Shown piece by piece: positions 7,960-15,750 of a stretch of 64,000 bases of DNA. The notes under the pieces are model-generated. The model did not search any database and was not told the origin of the DNA. It was given only the letters and a program-made list of their open reading frames with translations. Both the position numbers and the translations under genes were made by a program. Positions within the stretch are counted from its first letter, which is position 1. Each line of letters begins with the position of its first letter. This DNA comes from Bacillota bacterium (GTDB taxonomy: Bacteria; Bacillota; Clostridia; DSM-8532), in the NCBI GenBank assembly GCA_023415825.1, contig JAEZJF010000024.1:1-64000 (forward strand). Direction: 5' to 3'.

Positions 7960-9058
7960 TGACAGCGGCAAGGAAATCACAGGCTTTTTCCATATCAGAT
8001 ATACGGATCATTTCATCGGTACTATGAACCTTATCCATACCGACGCTGATGTCCACGGACGGAATTCCCTTACCATTGATAACATTAGTATCGCTGCCTC
8101 CACCGGTTGCCGCCAGTTTTAAGGGTATACCTGTCATTTCCGAGGCTTTTTGCAGGAGTTGAATAATGGTATCACTCTCTTGAAGGTTATAACCCGGATA
8201 CATACGTTCCATGTCGATCTTAACTGTTCCGCCCATTTCTGAGACAGTTTTCTTAAAGGAGTCCAATATTTCTTCGGTATATCGGGTGATTTTCTCCTCC
8301 GTGATAGATCTTACTTCACCTTCAACAGTACAGGTATCACAGACTATATTACGAGCTTGCCCACCTTTGATTATTCCTATATTGGAGGTACTTTCAGCAT
8401 CAATTCTGCCGAAGTTGGGCATTTGTGAAATGGCTTTTGAGGCTATCAAAATAGCGCTAAGGCCCTTTTCGGGCTCAAGTCCGGCATGGGCTGCGCGTCC
8501 CCTGAAGGTTGCTACAAAGCGGTTATAAAAAGGTGCTTTGACAGCTGCTTCACCTATAGGTCCTCCATTATCCAAAATAAAGGCAAAATCTGCCGGTATT
8601 CTGGACAGCTCCAGGTTTCTGGCTCCAAACAGGCCGCCTTCTTCCGCTACCGTAAAGGCAATATAGAGGTCTCCAAATGGGGTATTATCCTCTTGGAGAG
8701 ATTTTATCGTCTCCAGGATAACAGCAATTCCCGCAGCATCATCGCCGCCCAGGATTGTGGTACCATCGCTACGGATAATATCACCCTCCACAATAGGTTT
8801 CTTTGATAACCCCGGAACTACGGTGTCCATGTGTGCCATTAATAACAGTGCAGGCTTATTGGGTACACCTTTTATGTGGCAGACCACATTACCGGCATTA
8901 CCGCCAATTTTCGCAGCCGTATCATCCTCATAGGGCTCATACCCCATGGCCTTTAGCCTTGATAGAAGGGCATCGGCCATTTCTCTTTCCATCTTTGTCA
9001 GGCTGTCAATCCGAACCAAACTCAAAAATTCATCTACAAGACGTTGCTTATTAATCAT
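7931..9058 (-). CDS. M20-family zinc peptidase (peptidase T-like)
   Basis: A 375-residue cytoplasmic metallopeptidase of the M20 family, PepT-like group. Metal-site residues are present: H76 and D78 in LLMAHMDTV, D106 in GGDDAAG, E139/E140 in VAEEGG, and the C-terminal histidine in KVHSTDE. The dimerisation domain lies between about 180 and 290. It probably trims small peptides, although the exact substrate (tripeptide or other) is uncertain. The ATG has an AAAGGAG site. It is the last gene of the zapA-U32-dut operon and its 3' end overlaps the convergent stator gene. Confidence 0.85.
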   Translation of the reverse strand: MINKQRLVDEFLSLVRIDSLTKMEREMADALLSRLKAMGYEPYEDDTAAKIGGNAGNVVCHIKGVPNKPALLLMAHMDTVVPGLSKKPIVEGDIIRSDGTTILGGDDAAGIAVILETIKSLQEDNTPFGDLYIAFTVAEEGGLFGARNLELSRIPADFAFILDNGGPIGEAAVKAPFYNRFVATFRGRAAHAGLEPEKGLSAILIASKAISQMPNFGRIDAESTSNIGIIKGGQARNIVCDTCTVEGEVRSITEEKITRYTEEILDSFKKTVSEMGGTVKIDMERMYPGYNLQESDTIIQLLQKASEMTGIPLKLAATGGGSDTNVINGKGIPSVDISVGMDKVHSTDEMIRISDMEKACDFLAAVIKAAYSYNR

Positions 9059-9104
9059 AACTTTATCTCCTTTAACTGCATTAGTGGTTTATTTATCTAA
9101 GTGC

Positions 9105-9605
9105 TTATTTTATTCCTGTTGACCCAAAGCCTCCGCCCCTGTCGGTACCAATCTCCTTGACCGAAGACACCTGTTTTAAATTCATACGGGGAACCTCTGC
9201 AAGAACCAATTGGGCAATTCTTTCCCCTTTCTTGACAAGGTAAGCGCCTTTTTGGTTGCCCTTGCTTTCAAGTGTATAGTATTCCGGTTTATCATCCGGA
9301 GCATCCTTTTCCGGGGATGTATTAGTCAAAAGAATACCCAGCTCATTACGATATCCGGCGTCAATGGTTCCTGGGGAATTGGATAGCCTCAAAGGCGTCT
9401 TCAAGCTGATACCGCTCCTTGGCCGCACTTGAATTTCATAGCCCTCCGGAATGGCAAACTTTAAACCGGTCGGGATAATCACCGTCTCACCGGGCTGAAT
9501 AACCCTATCCTCGGCAGCGCAGACATCCATGCCCGCATCATAGGGATTGGCATAGTACGGGAGCGTAACGTCGTCCCGTATAATCTCCACATAAACATCA
9601 ATCAT
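9105..9605 (-). CDS. dut: dUTP diphosphatase
   Basis: A trimeric-type dUTPase, 166 residues, hydrolysing dUTP to dUMP and pyrophosphate. All five motifs are visible: AGMDVCA, RPRSGIS, GTIDAGYRNELGI, RIAQLVL and RGGGFGSTG. An insertion of about 20 residues between motifs 3 and 4 (SPEKDAPDDKPEYYTLESKG) makes it longer than the usual 140-150. The start is either ATG at 9605 (AGGTGG site, six-base spacing) or GTG at 9614 (GAGGAG site), which would add three residues. It begins within a few bases of the U32 gene stop, so the genes are co-transcribed. Confidence 0.93.
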   Translation of the reverse strand: MIDVYVEIIRDDVTLPYYANPYDAGMDVCAAEDRVIQPGETVIIPTGLKFAIPEGYEIQVRPRSGISLKTPLRLSNSPGTIDAGYRNELGILLTNTSPEKDAPDDKPEYYTLESKGNQKGAYLVKKGERIAQLVLAEVPRMNLKQVSSVKEIGTDRGGGFGSTGIK

Positions 9606-9616
9606 TTCATCCACCT

Positions 9617-12064
9617 CTATACTCCTCTGAACCAGTGACCTTTGGTGAACCCCTGGTCTTTAATATGCTGAACAGTCTTCTTGCTTTGTGAATCCATCTC
9701 ATAGTGCCCTTTTAGCAGCGCAGTGTAGTGATTAATCACAGCTTCACAGGTCTCCTGATCCTCACTTGTAAAGGTGAGCCTCAAAAGACTAAGCGGTGTT
9801 TCTTTTAGGACTGTCACATCATCCATGAATAGAGGAAAAGCATTAAACACCTGGGTTCTTTTGAGGACCGGATCTCTTGCAAAGGGGAACACCTCTCCCT
9901 TCCGGTCTTTCAGAAACCCTCTTTTCCCCGCACAGCTTCCGCATAACCCGGAGCATCCGGTTTCAGCTGCTGATGGGCAATGTTCCATGGTCATCATGGG
10001 AATTCTACCATAGACCATGGCTTCAAGGGCTAATCGGTCGGTTGAAAACCCTTGTACCTCACTTAATCGAAGCTCTGGTGAAAGAACCCCGGTTTGAGCG
10101 CCTAAATCACTTTGCAAGGCTAAAGCCTTATTATTAAAAAGATTCATGGTGTATTCAGCGCAAAATGCCTTTTGAGGGAACGCCTGTTTAAAGGCTTTAA
10201 AGGCTCCAAAGCTTCCATAGGTTATACCATCCCATAATCCCGAAACCTGGGAAAGGGCATCGGTAACCTGTGTCAACTCCTCATCCTTGAGTATGGAGGG
10301 CGTCCAAAGATAGAGTTCACCCTCAAATGATTCTCTTAACTGCTCCAGGCTTTTCTTTGGAACAACAGGAAGATACACCCGTGAAACCAGCCCAGTGAAA
10401 CCTTTTAGCGTGGCGGGAGCGTCATAAAAAAAGGCCGAGAGGGAGAGCGAATTCTTAAGTTTATCTCCAAGCTGGTCATTTGAATATTCTTTAGAACGAA
10501 CCAGAGTTGATATTGATTTCTTAAAGCTCTTAATTCTCTGACTCTTTATATCCTCCAGGACCTGCCTTCTCAAAGCATTAAGTGCCGATATGGGAAGTGT
10601 GCTTTCACCATCGGTATCAACATCTAAGTGGCGCAGCCAGTATGGAGTATCCCCCGTTTTCTGAAGTTGTTCCTTCATTCGTTCTATTGAAAGCGGCTTA
10701 TTTAAAGCTTTTTCACTATTGACATCAGAAGCCGCCGCAACAGAAATGCCCTCGTTGTCAGTAACTGTAAGCTGGGCCTTTTCCCCTGTTTTTAATGTAA
10801 AGTGCATATCAACCGGTACAAGAGCTTCTTCCTTCCGCTCATAGGTCTGTGATGCTTCCTCAAAGAGAGGCTTTGACAAGGTCTTAAAAACCTGACTTCC
10901 TTTCTTTATAGAGGATTTCACATCCCCCACCCAGACAGTTGTACCCTCCTGAGCTGATTTGACATGCTCGCCGTCCTGCATGATAGCAGTAACAATAAGG
11001 CTGTGAGGGCCCTTTTCATCCATGATCTCAATGCCATCCCCACGATGAAGGGGTTTTACCAAATCTACTTTCACGTAAAGGGGCTTTATATCTGTCACTG
11101 TTCCGATAAGAAGACCTTGATTCTTGGGATGGGATGTGTATACGAGCTTTCTGTAATCTCGGTCTCCATTTAAATAGCTCTGGGTAAAACCACCACGGTT
11201 GAAAGCCTGCAAAAGCCGCTCCCGATCGGTTTCCTCCACCCTGTATTCTCGCTCTCCTACAGTCTCCAGATAATCCAGATATTTTCTGTAGATTGAGGTA
11301 ACAATGGCCACATATTCAGGAGATTTCATACGCCCCTCCAGCTTGAGTGACGTAACGCCTGCGCTTTTTAGCTGGGGAAGAAAATCAATGGCCATAAGAT
11401 CTCTGGGGCTTAAAAGATAGGTATCCTTTCCATAGTGGGAGCCGTCCCGGGAAAGAGACCAAGGTAATCTGCAAGGCTGGGCGCAAACGCCGCGGTTTCC
11501 GCTTCTGCCCCCAATGAAGCTTGACATGAGGCATTGGCCAGAATAGGATACACAAAGGGCACCATGGACAAATATCTCAAGCTCTGTCCCCGTTTGAGAT
11601 GCAATGGATCGGATTTGCTCAAGTGTCAACTCCCGGGAAAGCACAACCCTCTTGACGCCCAACTCTTCCAAAGCTTGAACAGATGCGCTGTTTGTAACAG
11701 TCATCTGTGTGCTGGCATGGAGAACAAAATCCGGAAGAGACTTCCTAAGAAGGCTCAACAACCCGGAGTCCTGAACTATAACAGCATCTGCACCTTGTTG
11801 GTATGTAAATGCTGCAAATTGGAGTGCTTCTGTAAGCTCCTCATTTTTAAGCAAGGTATTCAAGGTCACATGCACCCTTACCCCGCGTTCGTGGGCATAA
11901 TCCAATGCTTTTATAAATTCCTCTTCGGTGAAGTTCCCCGCATTCATTCTCGCATTGAACCTTCCACCGCCCAGGTAAACCGCATCGGCTCCGTTTTGAA
12001 TAGCTGCCTTAAGAGCTTCAAAGCTGCCTGCAGGCGCAAGCAGCTCTAACTTTTGATTGTTCAT
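9617..12064 (-). CDS. U32-family peptidase/RlhA-like protein with DUF3656 region
   Basis: An 815-residue protein of the U32 (collagenase-like) family. Residues 5-300 are the TIM-barrel-like domain with the family signature EIFVHGALCVSYSGQCLMSS and the following cysteines in NRGVCAQPCRLPW. Residues about 380-500 match the DUF3656 insertion found in long members. The C-terminus carries a second cysteine group (CSGLCGSCAGK). Some relatives (E. coli RlhA, TrhP) hydroxylate rRNA or tRNA rather than cleave proteins, so an RNA-modification role is as likely as protease activity. It lies 26 bases after the membrane coiled-coil gene, in the zapA operon. Confidence 0.85.
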   Translation of the reverse strand: MNNQKLELLAPAGSFEALKAAIQNGADAVYLGGGRFNARMNAGNFTEEEFIKALDYAHERGVRVHVTLNTLLKNEELTEALQFAAFTYQQGADAVIVQDSGLLSLLRKSLPDFVLHASTQMTVTNSASVQALEELGVKRVVLSRELTLEQIRSIASQTGTELEIFVHGALCVSYSGQCLMSSFIGGRSGNRGVCAQPCRLPWSLSRDGSHYGKDTYLLSPRDLMAIDFLPQLKSAGVTSLKLEGRMKSPEYVAIVTSIYRKYLDYLETVGEREYRVEETDRERLLQAFNRGGFTQSYLNGDRDYRKLVYTSHPKNQGLLIGTVTDIKPLYVKVDLVKPLHRGDGIEIMDEKGPHSLIVTAIMQDGEHVKSAQEGTTVWVGDVKSSIKKGSQVFKTLSKPLFEEASQTYERKEEALVPVDMHFTLKTGEKAQLTVTDNEGISVAAASDVNSEKALNKPLSIERMKEQLQKTGDTPYWLRHLDVDTDGESTLPISALNALRRQVLEDIKSQRIKSFKKSISTLVRSKEYSNDQLGDKLKNSLSLSAFFYDAPATLKGFTGLVSRVYLPVVPKKSLEQLRESFEGELYLWTPSILKDEELTQVTDALSQVSGLWDGITYGSFGAFKAFKQAFPQKAFCAEYTMNLFNNKALALQSDLGAQTGVLSPELRLSEVQGFSTDRLALEAMVYGRIPMMTMEHCPSAAETGCSGLCGSCAGKRGFLKDRKGEVFPFARDPVLKRTQVFNAFPLFMDDVTVLKETPLSLLRLTFTSEDQETCEAVINHYTALLKGHYEMDSQSKKTVQHIKDQGFTKGHWFRGV

Positions 12065-12090
12065 ATATAACCTGCTTATTTTGGGTCCTA

Positions 12091-12657
12091 TTACTCTGTT
12101 ACCTCATAATCGGCCAAATCGTCAACAGCCTCCTCATCGGGTTCAACTTTCACGTAATCCTGATAGGGTATATCCGCTTCATTTTCCGATGATACGACTA
12201 CTACATCTTCAGGCTTTTCCTGACCTGGCTTATAAGTATACTTGTAAACTGTACCCTTCTTCTTTTTAGCCTTTTCCTTTCTCTTCTCAAACAACCGCTT
12301 AATGGCATCAAAAATTTCTAGAAGAGACTTGGCCTTGAGAATAATATCCTTTTGTATGGTTTCAACACCCTTTTTAACGGTGTCTGATATTTTACCCACA
12401 TCCTCTACCACATTACCGATGGTTTCCAGGTTGTCCTTCACCATACCTGTGATTTTGGCGGTATTATCCGATATTTCCGGAAGCTTCGCAATTGTTTTAT
12501 CAATGTCATCTTTATTCTTCTCAATAAGCTGATTGACATTCTTAAGGATTCTTAGAAGGTTCACAACTGCTAAAATAAGGTAGAAAAGGAGTGCTGATCC
12601 AAGAACAAACAAAACTAGAGTTATAAGCTCTCCCCATGAGATCATTTCGTCAAACAT
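12091..12657 (-). CDS. Membrane-anchored coiled-coil protein, DUF948-like
   Basis: A 188-residue protein with one N-terminal membrane helix (about 9-33), a heptad-rich helical region (35-105) with repeated I-xx-N/T-V-xx spacing, a lysine-rich stretch (KEKAKKKKG, about 125-133) and an acidic C-terminal tail. The form resembles DUF948/YtxG-type proteins, though I cannot confirm the family. The ATG has a GGAGG site. It lies 14 bases after zapA and before the U32 gene, so a link to the cell envelope or division is reasonable but unproven. Confidence 0.7.
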   Translation of the reverse strand: MFDEMISWGELITLVLFVLGSALLFYLILAVVNLLRILKNVNQLIEKNKDDIDKTIAKLPEISDNTAKITGMVKDNLETIGNVVEDVGKISDTVKKGVETIQKDIILKAKSLLEIFDAIKRLFEKRKEKAKKKKGTVYKYTYKPGQEKPEDVVVVSSENEADIPYQDYVKVEPDEEAVDDLADYEVTE

Positions 12658-12671
12658 GGCACATCCTCCGT

Positions 12672-13091
12672 TTATTCACCAAGTTTTTTTGCATTTGAAA
12701 TGGTATTAATGGTATTTCTGACTTCCCGAACCTCGGTTTCCATTCTTGTCAACTCAATCCGAAGGTGGGTTTCATTTTCCCTAAGCTTTGTATTATCAGC
12801 CTTTAAACGCTCGTTTTCTTCCTTTAATGCTCCAAACTTTTTTTGAATCTCAGAAAGCTCAAAATCCGCCTTTTTCAGGGATTCACTCAGTTGGAACATC
12901 TCATCGGCTAGATTTATGGAAGTTAGCACCGAGGCCATAGACGTGCTTAATAAATGATTCTTTCTGGAGATTTCTTGAAGCTTCTTATCGACAAACAGAG
13001 CAATTTTCTGTATATAGTCCGGAGACGCAGCACCGCTTATAACATACTCGTTCCCTGCAATTCGAACTGTTACCTTATTCTTCTCTGCCAA
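12672..13091 (-). CDS. zapA: Cell division protein ZapA
   Basis: A small FtsZ-ring stabiliser. Residues 5-90 match the ZapA fold (NKVTVRIAGNEYVISG, then a helix ending in LTSINLADEMFQL), followed by a long coiled coil with regular leucines. The extended C-terminal coil is typical of clostridial ZapA. The reading frame is open from a TTG at 13109, but the TTG at 13091 has GGAG seven bases upstream and gives the family-typical start before AEKNKVTV, so it is preferred. It is the first gene of the operon running to the M20 peptidase. Confidence 0.85.
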   Translation of the reverse strand: MAEKNKVTVRIAGNEYVISGAASPDYIQKIALFVDKKLQEISRKNHLLSTSMASVLTSINLADEMFQLSESLKKADFELSEIQKKFGALKEENERLKADNTKLRENETHLRIELTRMETEVREVRNTINTISNAKKLGE

Positions 13092-13158
13092 ACTATCAGC
13101 TCCAGTCAATACTTCTTTCTCTTATGTATGGTTACTATAGATTGTAATTGTATAATAT

Positions 13159-13238
13159 TACTTATTATAACACAACGTGTTTCAATAACTCGGGCACCCG
13201 CTGCCTTTAGGGTTTCGAAATCTCTGTTATTATTATAC
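13159..13238 (-). repeat. Family-1 element, copy 3 (insert subtype)
   Basis: On the minus strand it has GATTTCGAAACCC, an extra CCTAAAGGCAG segment, GCGGGTGCCCGAG, then hairpin 2 AACAC-GTT-GTGTT and the TTATAATAAG end. The same CCTAAAGGCAG insert occurs in copy 7 at 38856-38945, so these two define a subtype. The left arm of hairpin 1 is degraded. Confidence 0.65.
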
Positions 13239-13329
13239 AGTATTTTGTCAAGTAAAACAGGGGGCTGTAAAATTTTTCATATTTCCAATAAACTATTCAT
13301 ACCAGAAGAGTGTGCACAGCGCACAGCAT

Positions 13330-13380
13330 GGCTCGACCCGTTTGCGCAATCAAAGATTTCGAACGGGTCCCGGGAACCTA
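13330..13380 (+). repeat. Family-1 element, copy 4 (hairpin 1 only)
   Basis: GACCCGTTTGCGCAATC, loop AAAG, then GATTTCGAACGGGTCCCGGGAACCT. Hairpin 1 and the linker are present but hairpin 2 is missing. The GGGTCCCGGGAACCT linker is shared exactly with copy 8 at 51451-51530. Confidence 0.7.
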
Positions 13381-13423
13381 TTAAGAAAACAGCGATGGTA
13401 GAACCACCGCCTAGAGCCTTCAA

Positions 13424-13846
13424 TTATGCTTTTGCATTTTCTTCCAGAAAGCTTCCAAATTTCCTGTCTGTGACTAAAATATGATGATCGAGCCATTTAC
13501 TTAAAAACTCCAAAACCGACCTGACGGTTTCAGTCTGATTTTCGTCGAGCTGATATAAATTGATGGCCGCAACCTTATTTATGAAGCTCTTATGTTCCAG
13601 TTTCTGAATTTTTATATTGAAGGAGTCATATCCATGCTGATCAAACAGTCCTTCTTCATGATTAAAGTGGTAAACCGTATAATCCTTAAGCCCGTTAAAG
13701 ATCTTTACAATCTCGTCATAGCGGTCATAGCCGTCGTCTATTGAAGCAATTTCGCTCATTTGATTGATCATGTCAATCATTTTCATATGCTGTTCATCAA
13801 TAGTGGAATCATAGCAGCTGTATTCTTTTTTCCATTTAATCATCAT
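13424..13846 (-). CDS. Bacteriohemerythrin-like protein
   Basis: A 140-residue four-helix non-heme di-iron protein that binds O2 in relatives. Ligand positions seen are H20 (DEQHMKMI), H60 and E64 (HFNHEE), H85 (EHKSF), and a histidine in LDHHILVTD with the aspartate five residues on. The first histidine of the usual H-x3-H pair is replaced by Q81 (codon CAG), so one classical iron ligand is missing. No methyl-accepting or kinase domain is attached. Possible roles are O2 scavenging or sensing in an anaerobe. The two ATGs at the start follow a GGGGG purine stretch. It stands alone on the minus strand. Confidence 0.85.
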   Translation of the reverse strand: MMIKWKKEYSCYDSTIDEQHMKMIDMINQMSEIASIDDGYDRYDEIVKIFNGLKDYTVYHFNHEEGLFDQHGYDSFNIKIQKLEHKSFINKVAAINLYQLDENQTETVRSVLEFLSKWLDHHILVTDRKFGSFLEENAKA

Positions 13847-14008
13847 AGATTCTTTCCCCCATAGATTAAGTAAAATTATTTTTATACTGTATACGACCTT
13901 AGCAGGGGATTCCGGCTCAAAGTCATATAAAATGCTTTTACTATGAAATCATATAACCACAAAAAGCGACAAATCCTTTCTTGCTATTTCGACAAATTTC
14001 TTATATAA

Positions 14009-14035
14009 TTAAAGCTGACACTGATACCTTAACAT
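14009..14035 (-). CDS. Possible 8-residue leader peptide
   Basis: An AAAAAGGAGGT ribosome site, a six-base spacer, ATG, then MLRYQCQL and a stop. It lies between sigH and the hemerythrin gene. The ribosome site is among the best in the window, but the frame is so short that it may be chance. Confidence 0.2.
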   Translation of the reverse strand: MLRYQCQL

Positions 14036-14069
14036 ACTTTTACCTCCTTTTTAGCACATTTTTTAAGTT

Positions 14070-14103
14070 TAGCCTGTTGTTATCAACAGGTTCTTCTTTT
14101 TTT
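14070..14103 (+). terminator. Hairpin with T-run after sigH
   Basis: CCTGTTG-TTAT-CAACAGG followed on the plus strand by TTCTTCTTTTTTTTT. Orientation fits a plus-strand transcript best, yet the neighbouring genes are on the minus strand. On the minus strand the T-run would precede the stem. Confidence 0.45.
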
Positions 14104-14754
14104 TTATAATGCATCCTCAGCTTTAACAGATTGAACACTTTTCTCAATTTTCTTTTTAAGTCTCTGCAGGGCGTTATCCACTGATTTAACCGGCTTTTTA
14201 AGCTGCTTTGCAATATCCTGGTAGGCGATCCCCCCCAGATATTTTGTCAGGACCTCTTTTTCAAATGGACTTAAGAGCTCCATCATCTTGCTTTCAATGA
14301 CGGTGTATTCTTCCTTGCTAATAAAGAGCTCCTCAGGATTCGTCACCGATATTTCCTGTATAACTTCTATAAGAGCCTTGTCGGAATCTTCATCAAAGAT
14401 TTTCTTATTCAGGGATATATAAGAATTTAAAGGAATATGCTTTTGCCTTGTTGCTGTTTTTACAGCCGTTATGATCTGCCTCGTAATACACATTTCAGCA
14501 AAGACCCTGAAAGGAATACTCTTGTCATTCTTATAATCCCGGACCGCTTTAAATAATCCAATCATGCCCTCTTGAACAATATCTTCCCGGTCTGCCCCGA
14601 CTAAAAAATAGCTCCTGGCTTTTGCCCGTACAAGGGGCTTGTACTTTTCTATCAGGTGCTCCATACCCCGCTTGCAGCCGGAGCGAACGTGAACCAGTAC
14701 TGCTTCATCATCCATACCGTTATAATTGGTTTTTGAGCCTTCGACATAAGACAC
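14104..14754 (-). CDS. sigH: RNA polymerase sigma-H factor
   Basis: A 216-residue sigma-70-family factor of the SigH/Spo0H type, directing early stationary-phase and sporulation genes. Region 2 (about 30-100) includes GADREDIVQEGMIGLFKAVRDY. Region 4 (about 155-205) includes LSPFEKEVLTKYLGG and the helix-turn-helix AYQDIAKQLKKPVKSVDNAL. The GTG start at 14754 follows GGGAGG. It lies 40 bases after the P-loop/Asp23-like gene and is probably co-transcribed with it. That is not the usual sigH neighbourhood near ribosomal genes. Confidence 0.9.
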   Translation of the reverse strand: MSYVEGSKTNYNGMDDEAVLVHVRSGCKRGMEHLIEKYKPLVRAKARSYFLVGADREDIVQEGMIGLFKAVRDYKNDKSIPFRVFAEMCITRQIITAVKTATRQKHIPLNSYISLNKKIFDEDSDKALIEVIQEISVTNPEELFISKEEYTVIESKMMELLSPFEKEVLTKYLGGIAYQDIAKQLKKPVKSVDNALQRLKKKIEKSVQSVKAEDAL

Positions 14755-14793
14755 TTTAAACTTCCTCCCATGACTTCTGCATTTTGATAAGTC

Positions 14794-15618
14794 CTACGAG
14801 GTCTTTTTTAAAACCAGGGTCTTGATATTGATAACCAGATGATTGACATTGAAGCCTGCGAATCTGTCCAGCTCCAGTTGAATAATTGCCTGAGCTTTTT
14901 TAATTGCTTCCAATAAATTGTAACCAAACACCATTATAACATCTATATCAATATAAAGTCCATCCGGACCATTATTGGTACGAAAGCGCGTTACTTTCTC
15001 TATCTGGGGCATATCAACGAGGATATGGTTAACTACCTGGTAGATGGCGTAATCCGATATGGTATAATTGCCAAAATAGCTGAAAGTAGGCCGTACAACC
15101 GATTTTTCGCCTATATTCTGAAATTCGCCTTTTCCTTTCCGCCTGAATAGCTGAAGAGGATCGAGAAAGTAGCCTGAAAATTGCTTTTTTAGCTGCATGG
15201 CGGGAACAGGAATGACATGTTTACCCTGTTTGGTTCGTGTATTACGGGCCTGTTCAATTTCATAACTGCTTGCAACATCCTCAATATAGATAAACTCACT
15301 GAACTCACCCAATTCAAGAGTCTGCGCTATTTTATTTACCATGCCCTCAGAGGTACCCAGTATGAGAATACCTTTTGGTGACCGTTTTAAAATTGCTTCC
15401 CTGACTTCATTTTTATGGGACTCTTCTACAAAGAGGGCAACCTTAACAGAGCTTATCTTAGAAGGTGCCTTTTTAGCAGATTTCCCTGCTACAATGGCAT
15501 TTTCATGAATAAGGAGTCCATCATCAATAATATAATCCAAACCATTTTCTCTAGCCACCCAAAGGGCTCTATGACTTTTCCCGGTTCCACTTGGTCCTAC
15601 AAAAGCTACAATTCGCAA
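14794..15618 (-). CDS. P-loop NTPase fused to Asp23/Gls24-like domain
   Basis: A 274-residue two-part protein. The N-terminal part has a Walker A motif GPSGTGKS (residues 8-15), with later hydrophobic strands such as GILILGTSEG. The C-terminal 90 residues (about 181-272: TISDYAIYQVVNHIL, then alternating strands and VFGYNLLEAIKKAQ) resemble the Asp23/Gls24 family of envelope-stress proteins. The start is TTG, preceded by GGAGGAA. It is located just upstream of sigH, which suggests a role around stress or sporulation entry. The function is not established, and the Asp23 resemblance is by eye. Confidence 0.65.
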   Translation of the reverse strand: MRIVAFVGPSGTGKSHRALWVARENGLDYIIDDGLLIHENAIVAGKSAKKAPSKISSVKVALFVEESHKNEVREAILKRSPKGILILGTSEGMVNKIAQTLELGEFSEFIYIEDVASSYEIEQARNTRTKQGKHVIPVPAMQLKKQFSGYFLDPLQLFRRKGKGEFQNIGEKSVVRPTFSYFGNYTISDYAIYQVVNHILVDMPQIEKVTRFRTNNGPDGLYIDIDVIMVFGYNLLEAIKKAQAIIQLELDRFAGFNVNHLVINIKTLVLKKTS

Positions 15619-15704
15619 AAAAATTCCTCCACCATTTCAAGAAGCGCCGACAATCATATTATTCCACATTTTTTCAGAGAATAACAAGTTGTTTAAGTAT
15701 ATCA

Positions 15705-15742
15705 AAAAAGAGCTATTCCGAAAAGGAATAGCTCTTTAAAGC
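15705..15742 (-). terminator. Terminator of the ABC ATPase gene
   Basis: AAAGAGCTATTCC and its exact complement around a five-base loop, followed on the minus strand by TTTTTTGAT, just after the stop. Confidence 0.85.
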
Positions 15743-15750
15743 AATTACAA

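Larger units (their letters stand above)
13092..13423. other. Intergenic region holding two family-1 elements
   Basis: Apart from the elements at 13159-13238 and 13330-13380, I see only AT-rich sequence that probably contains the zapA operon promoter. I could not fix its -35 and -10 boxes. Confidence 0.4.
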
